64,000 nucleotides of DNA, taken from assembly GCF_000172635.2 (NCBI RefSeq), contig NC_018632.1, forward strand, positions 3,968,001-4,032,000. The letters are read 5' to 3'. The translations under genes were made by a program, and so were the position numbers. The DNA comes from Alteromonas macleodii ATCC 27126 (GTDB lineage Bacteria; Pseudomonadota; Gammaproteobacteria; Enterobacterales; Alteromonadaceae). The notes beneath the pieces are model-generated. The model ran no database searches. It saw only the letters and a program-made list of their open reading frames with translations, and was not told where the DNA came from. Position 1 is the stretch's first letter. The number at the start of each line of letters is the position of its first letter. This document shows, piece by piece, positions 9,489 to 17,442 of the stretch.

Positions 9489-10835
9489 ATGAAGTACAAC
9501 AAACAACTGCTAATAACAGGCTTAGCGGCCGCTATTGCCGGATGTGGCGGTGGTAGCTCTTCACAACCTCCTACTAACGACAATGGAAGTACACCGCCTA
9601 CTTCAAACTATGAGCATGTGGTTAGTGCAAGTTACTTTAGTTCATGCGGTGAGATAATACCTCAAACTGAAGCCATGGTTGTTCGCCATGACAACAGCGG
9701 TGCAGTAGCTGCTGTCTATGAAGCTGATGATGACGGAAATATCGCTATCGATTACTCCGGTGTAGCAACGTATACGATGCTAAGTGTAGGTTATTGGGGA
9801 GAAACTGCCTATCCTCGCGTTCATACCTACGTAGACATTACCGCCGATAAAATCAAAAACACACGCATTATCGCTGAAGGCTTCGCCAATGAAGACTCGT
9901 GCGAATGTAACAACGTAACATTCGATATTAGTCAAGTTCCTGTTGCCTCGCCTATGGCCAGCGTCGTTGTCTCTACCACAACATCGTCTAATGTTTTCGA
10001 TGTCAATGACACAGACTGGTTGGCTGAAGCTAATGTATGTCGACCCATTGGCGGAGAGTGGCCAGACATTGCTCTCACGCTAACCAGTGCACAGGAATAT
10101 CCTGCTGAAACCTATTACACTGCTGTTCTTAGTGATTACAGCTTCGATGAAACATATGTAGTAAGTAATGCAGAGCTTGTCAGAAAAGTACCTTTTTCGG
10201 TGCTCAATAATAACGTCAACAGTGACTCAAGTCTGCGCGTTTCACTACGCGGCCTAAAAGATGGCTGGATGCATTATGCTGATAATGTGCAAGTTTGGGA
10301 TGTTGCTGAACTTTCATCTTCAGTTCCTATCTTTGACACACCTGAAACGTATATCGATGCTTACAATTTCGAGTTCGACAGCTTCAGCTCCGAAGGCACA
10401 GATGTTCAAGTATCTATTTACACGGGCGCTCAGGTAACACTTCCATCCACCCACACTGAGTCATTAGACTTAGCATTGATGTCTTACGACTTATTTTCCC
10501 AACAAGTTTTAACATTCTTTAATGATGAAACTTACGATCTGTCTTCAGTGGGAGCGGACTCTGTAACCGTTACCTTGTCTGGGAATGATTCTTTTGGTAA
10601 CCGTATTTATTACTTCCAACTAACCACACCCAGTCAGGGTTCTCTTGCTATTTTAGACAATTTAGACATAGAGGGTGTCGACTTTCCCCTATCGGCAAAC
10701 TTTAACTTCGATGAAGAGCCAGCGTCGGGTTATATAGGATTGGAAGCTTATGATGTGCAAAGCACGAATGATTATCTTGAGTCGCTTAAAAATGATGATG
10801 TTACCGCCTACGGTATGGTTTACTTCGACTTTTAA
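9489..10835 (+). CDS. Lipoprotein of unknown function
   Basis: I do not recognise this 448-residue protein. Residues 1-19 form a lipoprotein signal (hydrophobic LLITGLAAAIAGC, lipidated Cys19), followed by a Gly/Ser/Pro/Thr-rich linker (GGGSSSQPPTNDNGSTPPT). The body is rich in acidic and hydroxyl residues and in short beta-like segments, with cysteines near C57, C147/C149 and C185. These suggest disulphides and an extracytoplasmic beta fold such as stacked Ig-like or carbohydrate-binding domains. The ATG at 9489 is chosen because it starts the lipoprotein signal exactly; a TTG at 9423 would bury it. It is followed by a terminator and an exported M28 peptidase, but nothing ties them functionally. 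Confidence 0.75.
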   Translation: MKYNKQLLITGLAAAIAGCGGGSSSQPPTNDNGSTPPTSNYEHVVSASYFSSCGEIIPQTEAMVVRHDNSGAVAAVYEADDDGNIAIDYSGVATYTMLSVGYWGETAYPRVHTYVDITADKIKNTRIIAEGFANEDSCECNNVTFDISQVPVASPMASVVVSTTTSSNVFDVNDTDWLAEANVCRPIGGEWPDIALTLTSAQEYPAETYYTAVLSDYSFDETYVVSNAELVRKVPFSVLNNNVNSDSSLRVSLRGLKDGWMHYADNVQVWDVAELSSSVPIFDTPETYIDAYNFEFDSFSSEGTDVQVSIYTGAQVTLPSTHTESLDLALMSYDLFSQQVLTFFNDETYDLSSVGADSVTVTLSGNDSFGNRIYYFQLTTPSQGSLAILDNLDIEGVDFPLSANFNFDEEPASGYIGLEAYDVQSTNDYLESLKNDDVTAYGMVYFDF

Positions 10836-10864
10836 ATAGGCTTAGATCTTTTAAATTGTAAATG

Positions 10865-10896
10865 TATATCGGCACGGAGTGCTACGTGCCGATATA
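10865..10896 (+). terminator. Hairpin terminator after the lipoprotein gene
   Basis: TATATCGGCACG at 10865-10876 is an exact reverse complement of CGTGCCGATATA at 10885-10896, with an eight-base loop. It is followed by TTGTATT, a weak T tract. It lies 30 bases after the stop of the lipoprotein gene. Confidence 0.7.
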
Positions 10897-10988
10897 TTGT
10901 ATTCCTCTTAAATAAAGTTAATTACATCGATATTCATTGTCCATTTTCGACGCATTCAGTATGGTCTTTGCAGAACATGGAGAAAATA

Positions 10989-12383
10989 ATGAATAAATCA
11001 CAGCCCTGTTATCTTACGAACCTAGTATTAAGAAAAATTGCCCCCGCAATTGCACTAACACTATCTACTACAGCCTTTGCTGATACCGAACAGCAGCAAG
11101 CACTTTACGATATTGCCAAAAATGTCTCTGCTGAAAACATTGAAAAAGACATTACTACGCTGGTGAACTTTGGTACACGCCATACCCTTTCTGAAACCGA
11201 GTCTGATACTCGTGGTATTGGTGCTGCGCGACGTTGGATTAAATCTGAATTTGATAAAATTTCAGCCGAGTGTGGTGGCTGCTTAGAAGTGTACTACCAG
11301 TCGGAAGTCATCAGCGGAGAAAAACGTATTCCCGACCCAGTAGAAGTGGTTAGCGTTATCGCGATACAACGCGGTACCACCGATCCAGACCGTTACGTCA
11401 TCATGTCAGGCGACATCGATTCACGGGTGTCTGATGTAATGGACTTCACCTCTGACTCACCAGGGGCAAACGACAACGCCTCTGGTGTTGCCGGTACCCT
11501 TGAAGCTGCGCGAGTACTATCCAATTACAAGTTTAACGGCAGTATCGTGTATGCTGCTTTATCTGGCGAAGAGCAAGGGCTTTTCGGCGGGCGTATTATG
11601 GCAAACCAAGCTAAGAAAGACGGCTGGCGAATTAAAGCCGTGCTCAATAATGACATGATAGGCAATATCGAAGGGGTTAACGGTGTGATTAACAACACCA
11701 CCGCTCGCTTGTTTGCTGAAGGTACACGCGTAACCGAAACGGATAAAGAAGCACGCATGCGACGTTTCACCGGGGGTGAAGTTGACTCACCAAGCCGTAA
11801 CCTTGCCCGTTACATCGATAAAATTGCCGATCAGTATATTGAGAACTTAGACACAATGGTGATTTATCGCTTGGACCGTTTTGGTCGTGGCGGCCATCAC
11901 CGCCCGTTCAACGACTTGGGCTACCCGGGTATTCGTATTATGGAAACTAACGAAAACTACACCCGCCAGCATCAAGACCTTCGCGTAGAAGACGGTGTTG
12001 CTTATGGTGACACCTTGGATGGCGTCGACTTTGATTACGCAGCCAAACTTACTGGCCTTAATGCTGTTTCTCTTGCTGCAATGGCGTGGGCACCGAATCC
12101 ACCTGCAAATGTAGAAATTGCCGGTGCAGTTCAACCTTCAACATTTTTAAAGTGGGATGCCCTAGACGCTGAAGAGAACCCTCAACTTAAAGGGTACAAA
12201 GTATACTGGCGTCATACTGATGCTCCGCAATGGGAATACAGTAAATATGTGGGTAACGTCACCGAAGCCATGCTTGAGAACGTTGTTATCGACAACTACT
12301 TCTTTGGCGTAGCCAGCGTAAACAAGGACGGTGTTGAAAGCGTTGTCGTTTATCCAGGTCCTGCGGGAAGCTTTGGAGAATAA
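10989..12383 (+). CDS. Secreted M28-family peptidase with C-terminal FnIII-like domain
   Basis: This 464-residue protein has a signal peptide (hydrophobic IAPAIALTLSTTAFA), an M28 zinc-peptidase domain (about 45-365) and a fibronectin III-like tail (about 370-464: WDALDAEENPQLKGYKVYW, then YFFGVASVNKDGVES). The metal site reads D142 (in SGDIDSR), D162 (GANDNASG), E194/E195 (SGEEQG), D222 (NNDMIG) and H328 (RQHQD). In classic M28 aminopeptidases the first ligand is His (HxDS), so Asp at 142 is a notable substitution. It probably trims peptides in the periplasm or outside the cell. GGAG six bases before the ATG at 10989 supports this start. Confidence 0.88.
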   Translation: MNKSQPCYLTNLVLRKIAPAIALTLSTTAFADTEQQQALYDIAKNVSAENIEKDITTLVNFGTRHTLSETESDTRGIGAARRWIKSEFDKISAECGGCLEVYYQSEVISGEKRIPDPVEVVSVIAIQRGTTDPDRYVIMSGDIDSRVSDVMDFTSDSPGANDNASGVAGTLEAARVLSNYKFNGSIVYAALSGEEQGLFGGRIMANQAKKDGWRIKAVLNNDMIGNIEGVNGVINNTTARLFAEGTRVTETDKEARMRRFTGGEVDSPSRNLARYIDKIADQYIENLDTMVIYRLDRFGRGGHHRPFNDLGYPGIRIMETNENYTRQHQDLRVEDGVAYGDTLDGVDFDYAAKLTGLNAVSLAAMAWAPNPPANVEIAGAVQPSTFLKWDALDAEENPQLKGYKVYWRHTDAPQWEYSKYVGNVTEAMLENVVIDNYFFGVASVNKDGVESVVVYPGPAGSFGE

Positions 12384-12639
12384 GCGTTTATGTTGAGCGC
12401 CTATATTGAGCGCGCTTATACGCATCCAATTGCGCCCCCCAATTACGCATGCAATCAAGTTCGTGACGTTAAGCTGGTAGTGAAACCGGCTTATCGTCGC
12501 GAATGACTTTACTTAATAAAAGCTAATATAAACGTGGACACTACACTCAATATATTGATGTCGCTTACATTTTGTTAATTTAAGCCAGTACGTGTTTATT
12601 GGAATTAAGCAACTAACTGCATTACAGTGTAGTAAATGT

Positions 12640-13689
12640 ATGACGGCAGTTCGGAGTTCACCTTTGGTAAGATTCAGCGCGTTCTCGCTCTCTATTTTCA
12701 CTCAACGTCTTTCTTTATTAGGCATAAGCCTAGCCCTTTGTTGTTTAAATGTTTCGCAATTACATGCCGCCCCTACCAAATTAGGTGCAGCTTCCTTCGA
12801 GACCTACATAAGCGACGATGGGGAGCCTGCTCGAGTTAACACACTGCTCGAAAAGGTGTTTCAGAAGGCGGAGTTGGATATCCAACTTCAGGTTATGCGA
12901 CAAGCTTTTTTGGGCAGTTCTGTACTGACAGGTAAGCTAGACGGTGAATTTGCCTACGTTAATTTGGGCGAGGATAGCAGCAACTATGTTCTATCCGATA
13001 TCTACTTACCCATTTACCTTTACGCGGTAAGCAAAGAGGCGGACGTTGAGGCAATAAAGCTTTTTCCTCATTTAAAAGACAACCGGGTCGCTATTGAAAA
13101 TCGCTTTGCGAATACGCCCTCATTCAGACTGCTGAAAGATATAAAGTGGTCACGCAACCCCACTACGTTTGATGCATTTCGCCAACTTGCCGACGATAGA
13201 GCGCCTTACTTAATTACCACCCAGCTGCTTGCGCGAGAGCTAAACATACTGCTGGCTAACGATAATGAAGAAACCCTCCACTTTTCAGCAAAACCTCTAG
13301 CAAAAACCGGATTTCAAATAGCTATCAGCAAAAATGTTGCTAACGCTGAAAGGATTGTTGCGCAATTCAATCAAGCTGTGTCGACAATGCAGAATTCGGG
13401 GGAATTGAATCAGCCACTTGATTTAGCTTGGCTCACCAAAGATGTGAATGGCGATGGCGTTGCCGACTTTATCGGGCACAGCAACATAACTACCACGTCA
13501 GACTTGTTAAACACCGCCTATTCCCTTGACGGTAAACCTACATCTGAAGCCAGCGCGTTTTATATTGACGGGGATAGATATGCATCGCTTGAGGAAGCGC
13601 GTGCTGCCCTTCCCGATGCAGAAAGTTCGTCGCCCCGCGAGTCGCTGTTAGATAAAACCACCTACCAGCTATTACTCCGCCGCTGGTAG
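12640..13689 (+). CDS. Periplasmic solute-binding-like protein with Ca-binding-type loop
   Basis: This 349-residue protein has an N-terminal export signal (hydrophobic LSLLGISLALCCLNV, cleavage near QLHA). A type 2 periplasmic-binding fold resembling SBP_bac_3/PhnD-type proteins follows: LGAASFETYISDDGEPARVNT, LPIYLYAVSKEADV, NRVAIENRFANTPSFRLLKD, FQIAISKNVANAERIVAQFNQAV. It then carries DVNGDGVADF (from residue 268), a DxNxDGxxDF loop like dockerin or EF-hand Ca sites, and about 80 further residues. No permease or ATPase is adjacent, so a sensory or orphan binding role is possible. The ATG at 12640 is chosen; a GTG at 12592 would add 16 residues before the signal. Confidence 0.65.
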   Translation: MTAVRSSPLVRFSAFSLSIFTQRLSLLGISLALCCLNVSQLHAAPTKLGAASFETYISDDGEPARVNTLLEKVFQKAELDIQLQVMRQAFLGSSVLTGKLDGEFAYVNLGEDSSNYVLSDIYLPIYLYAVSKEADVEAIKLFPHLKDNRVAIENRFANTPSFRLLKDIKWSRNPTTFDAFRQLADDRAPYLITTQLLARELNILLANDNEETLHFSAKPLAKTGFQIAISKNVANAERIVAQFNQAVSTMQNSGELNQPLDLAWLTKDVNGDGVADFIGHSNITTTSDLLNTAYSLDGKPTSEASAFYIDGDRYASLEEARAALPDAESSSPRESLLDKTTYQLLLRRW

Positions 13690-13759
13690 ATGAATTTTGA
13701 CTTCGGTGAACTTTGAAAGCAATGAGCGTTGAAAGGCATTAAATTAGGTAGAGAAGCAC

Positions 13760-13779
13760 GAAGTCGACTACGCGACTTC
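13760..13779 (+). terminator. Possible terminator hairpin
   Basis: GAAGTCG and CGACTTC (7 bp) with a six-base loop lie 70 bases after the solute-binding-like gene. There is no clear T tract. Assignment is tentative. Confidence 0.35.
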
Positions 13780-13853
13780 TACACTAAAAAGCATACCTGT
13801 CATTGCTTAAACTAAACAGCCTATTCAAAGATATGTGTGAGCCTTGTTAACGA

Positions 13854-13877
13854 TCTATCTTCGCGCTCTATCTTCGC
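13854..13877. repeat. Two tandem 11-base direct repeats
   Basis: TCTATCTTCGC occurs at 13854-13864 and again at 13867-13877, a 13-base period. It lies in the gap downstream of the phytochrome gene. The role is unknown. Confidence 0.45.
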
Positions 13878-13923
13878 AATACTGCTGATCAAAGGTTGCA
13901 AGGAAGACGGGGAGTCGTCAGCG

Positions 13924-16647
13924 TTAGTGTGACGTTTCTGGTAAGTACATTTCCAGAATTGTCAGCAATTCTTCGCCATCGACTGGCTTTGACACATAGT
14001 TGTTAAAGCCAGCTTTAAGTGCTTTAACGCGATCAGATGTATAGGCATAAGCGGTCAGTGCTACGGCATTAAGCTTTGCAATTTCTGGTATTTCACTGGC
14101 TCTTATTTTTAAAACTAAACCCAGCCCGTCCATTTCCGGCATACCAATATCCGATAGCAGAAGATCGAAGGCTTCTGGCATATCGTTAATTTCTTTCCAT
14201 GCTAACAGGCCGTTCTTCACAACATTAACTCGCGCGCCGTTAGATTCTAGAAACAGCTTTATAAAATCACGGGCGTCTTGCTCATCTTCTGCGACTAAAA
14301 TCCGTAAGCCGTTCAAACGCAAAGACTCAGTCAGGTCGCTAATTTCAGAGTTCTTAGTTTCAATAATGTCGTCGTGCAAATTAAGCGGCGCAATAGGCAG
14401 CGTTACGTAAAACGTTGTTCCTGTATTAGGTCCGTCGCTTTCAGCATAAATTTCACCACCGTGCATCTCTACTAAACTTTTCACAATAGACAGGCCTAAG
14501 CCCAACCCATGTTTGTTGTGCTCGTTTTTGCCTTGATAAAAACGTTCGAAAACATGAGATAGCTGCTCGCGCGTCATACCTTTGCCATTGTCTTTAACGC
14601 GGAAAAGGTAGTTCGAATGCTCTCTTCTACCTCTTACATGCACAGTACCGCCTTTCGAGGTGAACTTAAGCGCATTGCTCAACAGGTTATTGATAACCTG
14701 TTTTATTCGGAGATTGTCACCCAGAATTTGCGTGTGATCGTCTTCGCAATTTATCGATAGCTGAATATTCTTGCTCGCAAACCCAGCCTCGAAAGATTTG
14801 GCAACTTCAGATATTGACCCAGCGATATTAAGCGAATGGGTACTGAGCTTCATCGTACCTGAAATAATACGGGATAAATCGAGAATGTCGTTGATCAGTG
14901 CTGCCTGAGTTGATGCCGCGCGCTTTATCACCCCAAGGGCATCAGTCATTCTGTCCACATTGCCAACATCCATCAGCGCTAAATCGGTCCACCCCACAAT
15001 AGAGTTAAGTGGTGAACGTAGCTCGTGAGAAATGCTGGCAAGAAACTGATCTTTCGCTTTATCCAGCTCTTCTAATTTACTAATTTGCTTATCGAGCGAC
15101 GCTTTTAAGCTTAGCGCGTAAGGTATAAACAGATGATCAAAACCTTCAATGATTAGTTGGTCATCTTCGGTCCACTCTACCGATTCATCAGCGACACTTT
15201 GCAAATACATATCAAACGAATTACGAGGAGTAAGAGACTTTCCAATATCTTTTCTGGCTGCATCGCGACCCGCCCAACGAATGGTCTTGTCTTTCTGCTC
15301 CCTAAACCAAACCGTGTAGTAGCCCAGTTTTGAAGACACGCAGGAAATATACATGCCTCGAATGCCGTTTAGGTCGCCGCTATCTAAAATTTCGTTTGTT
15401 AATCGGTTTATAGCAATGGACTGCTCAGAGCCGCTAATGGCAAATTTTTCGAGTAATTTTGCCAAGGTTTTCTCTGTGGGAGTCTTACCAACCAGATAGT
15501 TGCCCGTAGGGGTAACCACAGCCATACCGCACGAATCAGCAACATCCAGTAAGTCTCCTTCTTTCTGCGTGATGGCCTCAAGCGGGTTCGTGTATGAAGT
15601 AAGCTGGTGAACAATATGGTTCAGCTTGCGTTGGCGAATTTGAAATTGCTCTTTCTTTTTATGCAGTGCTTTCGTGTGAAGCTGCCAGGCATAAAGGTGA
15701 CCTAATGATTCGCAAACTAAACGTTTCTTCTGGTCGATGTAAGCCGGTTCACTGTTGTGGCATGCTAACAATCCCCACAGCTTACCCTCAAAAACAAGCG
15801 AAACTGAAAATGAAGAGCGGATCCCCATATTTTTAAGGTAGGCAATGTGCATAGGCGAAACAGAGCGAACCATTGACATTGATAAATCCAATGGCGGACG
15901 TTCAGCCTCTTTAACCGAAGGCTTAAGGCCTATAACTTGCTCTTCTACATCGTAGACACAGCGCACTCGATTTTTTAGATACAGTTCACGGGCCTGACTA
16001 GGGATATCCGAAGCGGGAAACTTCAACCCTTTGAATGAGCGAGAATCTGCACTTGCGGCTTCACCAATCACTTCACCACAGTAGGTTTTGTCAAACTGAT
16101 AAACCATGACCGAGTCGAAACCTATGTATTGCTTAAATACCTGAGCGATAGCATCGGCAACATCCCCTATGGAGTCGCGGTTATCAACATTGGGTAACAA
16201 TGCGCGAATATCTACATCCATTGGCACCCATTGCTGCGCCGCCTCAAAGCTTAGTTGAGGGGTTGGCTCAAGCTCTATAACCAACAGGCCATTAGAATCG
16301 AAGGCAACACCACTGCCCTCTTTCTCCCAATCTTTAAGATGGAGCGCATTTTCAGCAAACTTCCACTGGTAGGCGTGGCGTACATTTCCGCCTTTTACAG
16401 CATCGTGAATAGTCTGGAATGTGCGCGCTTCAGGAGAGGGAATGTCAATCAGTTCAGTGATAAGTGTTTCACCGGGAACGACGTCTACGTTGAACATGTC
16501 ATTAATGTTCTCGCTCACCACCTGAATTTTTTTGGTACTAGGGTTAATGGCTATGACATACCCAAAACTTTGTACGCTTTCAATCAAGTGGATAGCTTCA
16601 TCTTCACAGTTTTGAAGCGTTGTAGGGGTATTGTCAATTGTTTGCAT
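13924..16647 (-). CDS. Bacteriophytochrome hybrid histidine kinase
   Basis: From the ATG at 16647 this is a 907-residue protein ordered PAS-GAF-PHY-HisKA-HATPase-receiver. The N-terminus has a Cys (residue 14, NCEDEAIH) in the position that binds biliverdin in bacterial phytochromes. The GAF domain has FPASDIPSQARELYL and RSVSPMHIAYLKNMGIRSS; the PHY tongue has WAGRD and PRNSF. The kinase has ISHELRSPLNSI, NLLSNALKFT, DNGKGM and GLGLGLSIV, and the receiver has LLLSDIGMPEMDG and a final KPVDG. It should sense red/far-red light and pass phosphate to its own receiver. A GTG at 16707 would add 20 residues; neither start has a clear SD. No heme oxygenase (biliverdin source) or output regulator is adjacent. 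The regulator-cydAB genes are divergent. Confidence 0.93.
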   Translation of the reverse strand: MQTIDNTPTTLQNCEDEAIHLIESVQSFGYVIAINPSTKKIQVVSENINDMFNVDVVPGETLITELIDIPSPEARTFQTIHDAVKGGNVRHAYQWKFAENALHLKDWEKEGSGVAFDSNGLLVIELEPTPQLSFEAAQQWVPMDVDIRALLPNVDNRDSIGDVADAIAQVFKQYIGFDSVMVYQFDKTYCGEVIGEAASADSRSFKGLKFPASDIPSQARELYLKNRVRCVYDVEEQVIGLKPSVKEAERPPLDLSMSMVRSVSPMHIAYLKNMGIRSSFSVSLVFEGKLWGLLACHNSEPAYIDQKKRLVCESLGHLYAWQLHTKALHKKKEQFQIRQRKLNHIVHQLTSYTNPLEAITQKEGDLLDVADSCGMAVVTPTGNYLVGKTPTEKTLAKLLEKFAISGSEQSIAINRLTNEILDSGDLNGIRGMYISCVSSKLGYYTVWFREQKDKTIRWAGRDAARKDIGKSLTPRNSFDMYLQSVADESVEWTEDDQLIIEGFDHLFIPYALSLKASLDKQISKLEELDKAKDQFLASISHELRSPLNSIVGWTDLALMDVGNVDRMTDALGVIKRAASTQAALINDILDLSRIISGTMKLSTHSLNIAGSISEVAKSFEAGFASKNIQLSINCEDDHTQILGDNLRIKQVINNLLSNALKFTSKGGTVHVRGRREHSNYLFRVKDNGKGMTREQLSHVFERFYQGKNEHNKHGLGLGLSIVKSLVEMHGGEIYAESDGPNTGTTFYVTLPIAPLNLHDDIIETKNSEISDLTESLRLNGLRILVAEDEQDARDFIKLFLESNGARVNVVKNGLLAWKEINDMPEAFDLLLSDIGMPEMDGLGLVLKIRASEIPEIAKLNAVALTAYAYTSDRVKALKAGFNNYVSKPVDGEELLTILEMYLPETSH

Positions 16648-16791
16648 TACTTTGCGCCAAGTATCAAGAAAGCGAACTTTCGTCGTGTGTTCCGTAGAGT
16701 AACCCACACGATAACAACTTATGGCTGAGAAAGCATGTTATATCGACGTCTAGATCATTAGCTGAGAACATTGAATTTTCAAAAATTCGTA

Positions 16792-16803
16792 CGTGATATC
16801 ACG
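16792..16803. promoter_or_regulatory. Perfect 12-base palindrome upstream of the GbsR-like gene
   Basis: CGTGATATCACG is self-complementary and lies in the 226-base gap between the divergent phytochrome and regulator-cydAB genes, 70 bases before the regulator ATG. It is a plausible dimeric-regulator operator for either side. No experimental basis. Confidence 0.4.
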
Positions 16804-16839
16804 AATAAAACTTGTGTTTCTTGATCCTACGCAATAAAC

Positions 16840-16857
16840 TTTCAGTAATTTCTGAAA
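16840..16857. promoter_or_regulatory. Inverted repeat near the regulator start
   Basis: TTTCAG and CTGAAA are separated by six bases and end 16 bases before the ATG at 16874, just upstream of the GAAGG ribosome-binding site. The position suits an autoregulatory operator of the GbsR/MarR-like protein. Confidence 0.35.
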
Positions 16858-16873
16858 CTTCTGGAAGGTAAAA

Positions 16874-17431
16874 ATGAAAATGACGCCTTTAATTACATCT
16901 GCGGTTATGCACTTTGGCGAAATGGGAAGTCGTTGGGGTTTCAACAGAACAGTTGGGCAAATTCTTGCGCTTATTGTTTTAAACGAAGAGCCCATTTCGG
17001 CGCAGGAAATTGCAGATGCGCTCAACATATCCAGAGGCAATACCAGCATGGGTTTAAAAGAGCTTCAGTCATGGCGCTTAGTTAAACAGCATCTTGTTCC
17101 TGGTGAGAGAAAAGAGTTCTTTATTCCGGCTGGCGATATTTGGACATTGGCCAATAGAGTATTTGAAGAACGAAGAAAGCGCGAGATAGACCCAACCATG
17201 AGTCTACTGCGTGATTTGTTGCTTGACGCACCTGCCAATGAAAAAGAGGCAAATGCACAACATAAACTGAACGAAATTCACGATTTACTCGAATCAATTA
17301 CGGCATGGTCTGAAGAGCTTCAAAATCTTGGGCCTGAAAAGTTAAACACGTTGATGAAGTTGGGTTCTGGCGTGGGCCGTATGCTTGAGCTTAAGGACAA
17401 GCTACTTCCGGGGAAAAACAGCGTTAACTAA
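16874..17431 (+). CDS. GbsR/MarR-like transcriptional regulator
   Basis: This 185-residue winged-helix protein has its DNA-binding part at about residues 15-85: GFNRTVGQILALIVLNEEPISAQEIADALNISRGNTSMGLKELQSW, then the wing around LVPGERKEFF. This is the pattern of the GbsR branch of the MarR superfamily. The C-terminal half is helical (dimerisation). The gene ends 11 bases before cydA, so it is probably co-transcribed with and likely controls the bd oxidase genes. Inverted repeats upstream may be its own operators. The effector is unknown. Confidence 0.85.
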   Translation: MKMTPLITSAVMHFGEMGSRWGFNRTVGQILALIVLNEEPISAQEIADALNISRGNTSMGLKELQSWRLVKQHLVPGERKEFFIPAGDIWTLANRVFEERRKREIDPTMSLLRDLLLDAPANEKEANAQHKLNEIHDLLESITAWSEELQNLGPEKLNTLMKLGSGVGRMLELKDKLLPGKNSVN

Positions 17432-17442
17432 GGGGGCCTTCT

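Noticed and set aside
16255..16728. 157-codon plus-strand frame opposite the phytochrome gene
   Set aside because: It lies entirely over the bacteriophytochrome coding region and its start, has no recognisable domain and no SD; it is a shadow of the real gene.
16821..16834. TTGATcctacGCAA, considered as an FNR site upstream of the regulator-cydAB operon
   Set aside because: Only the first half matches the TTGAT-N4-ATCAA consensus; too weak to call.
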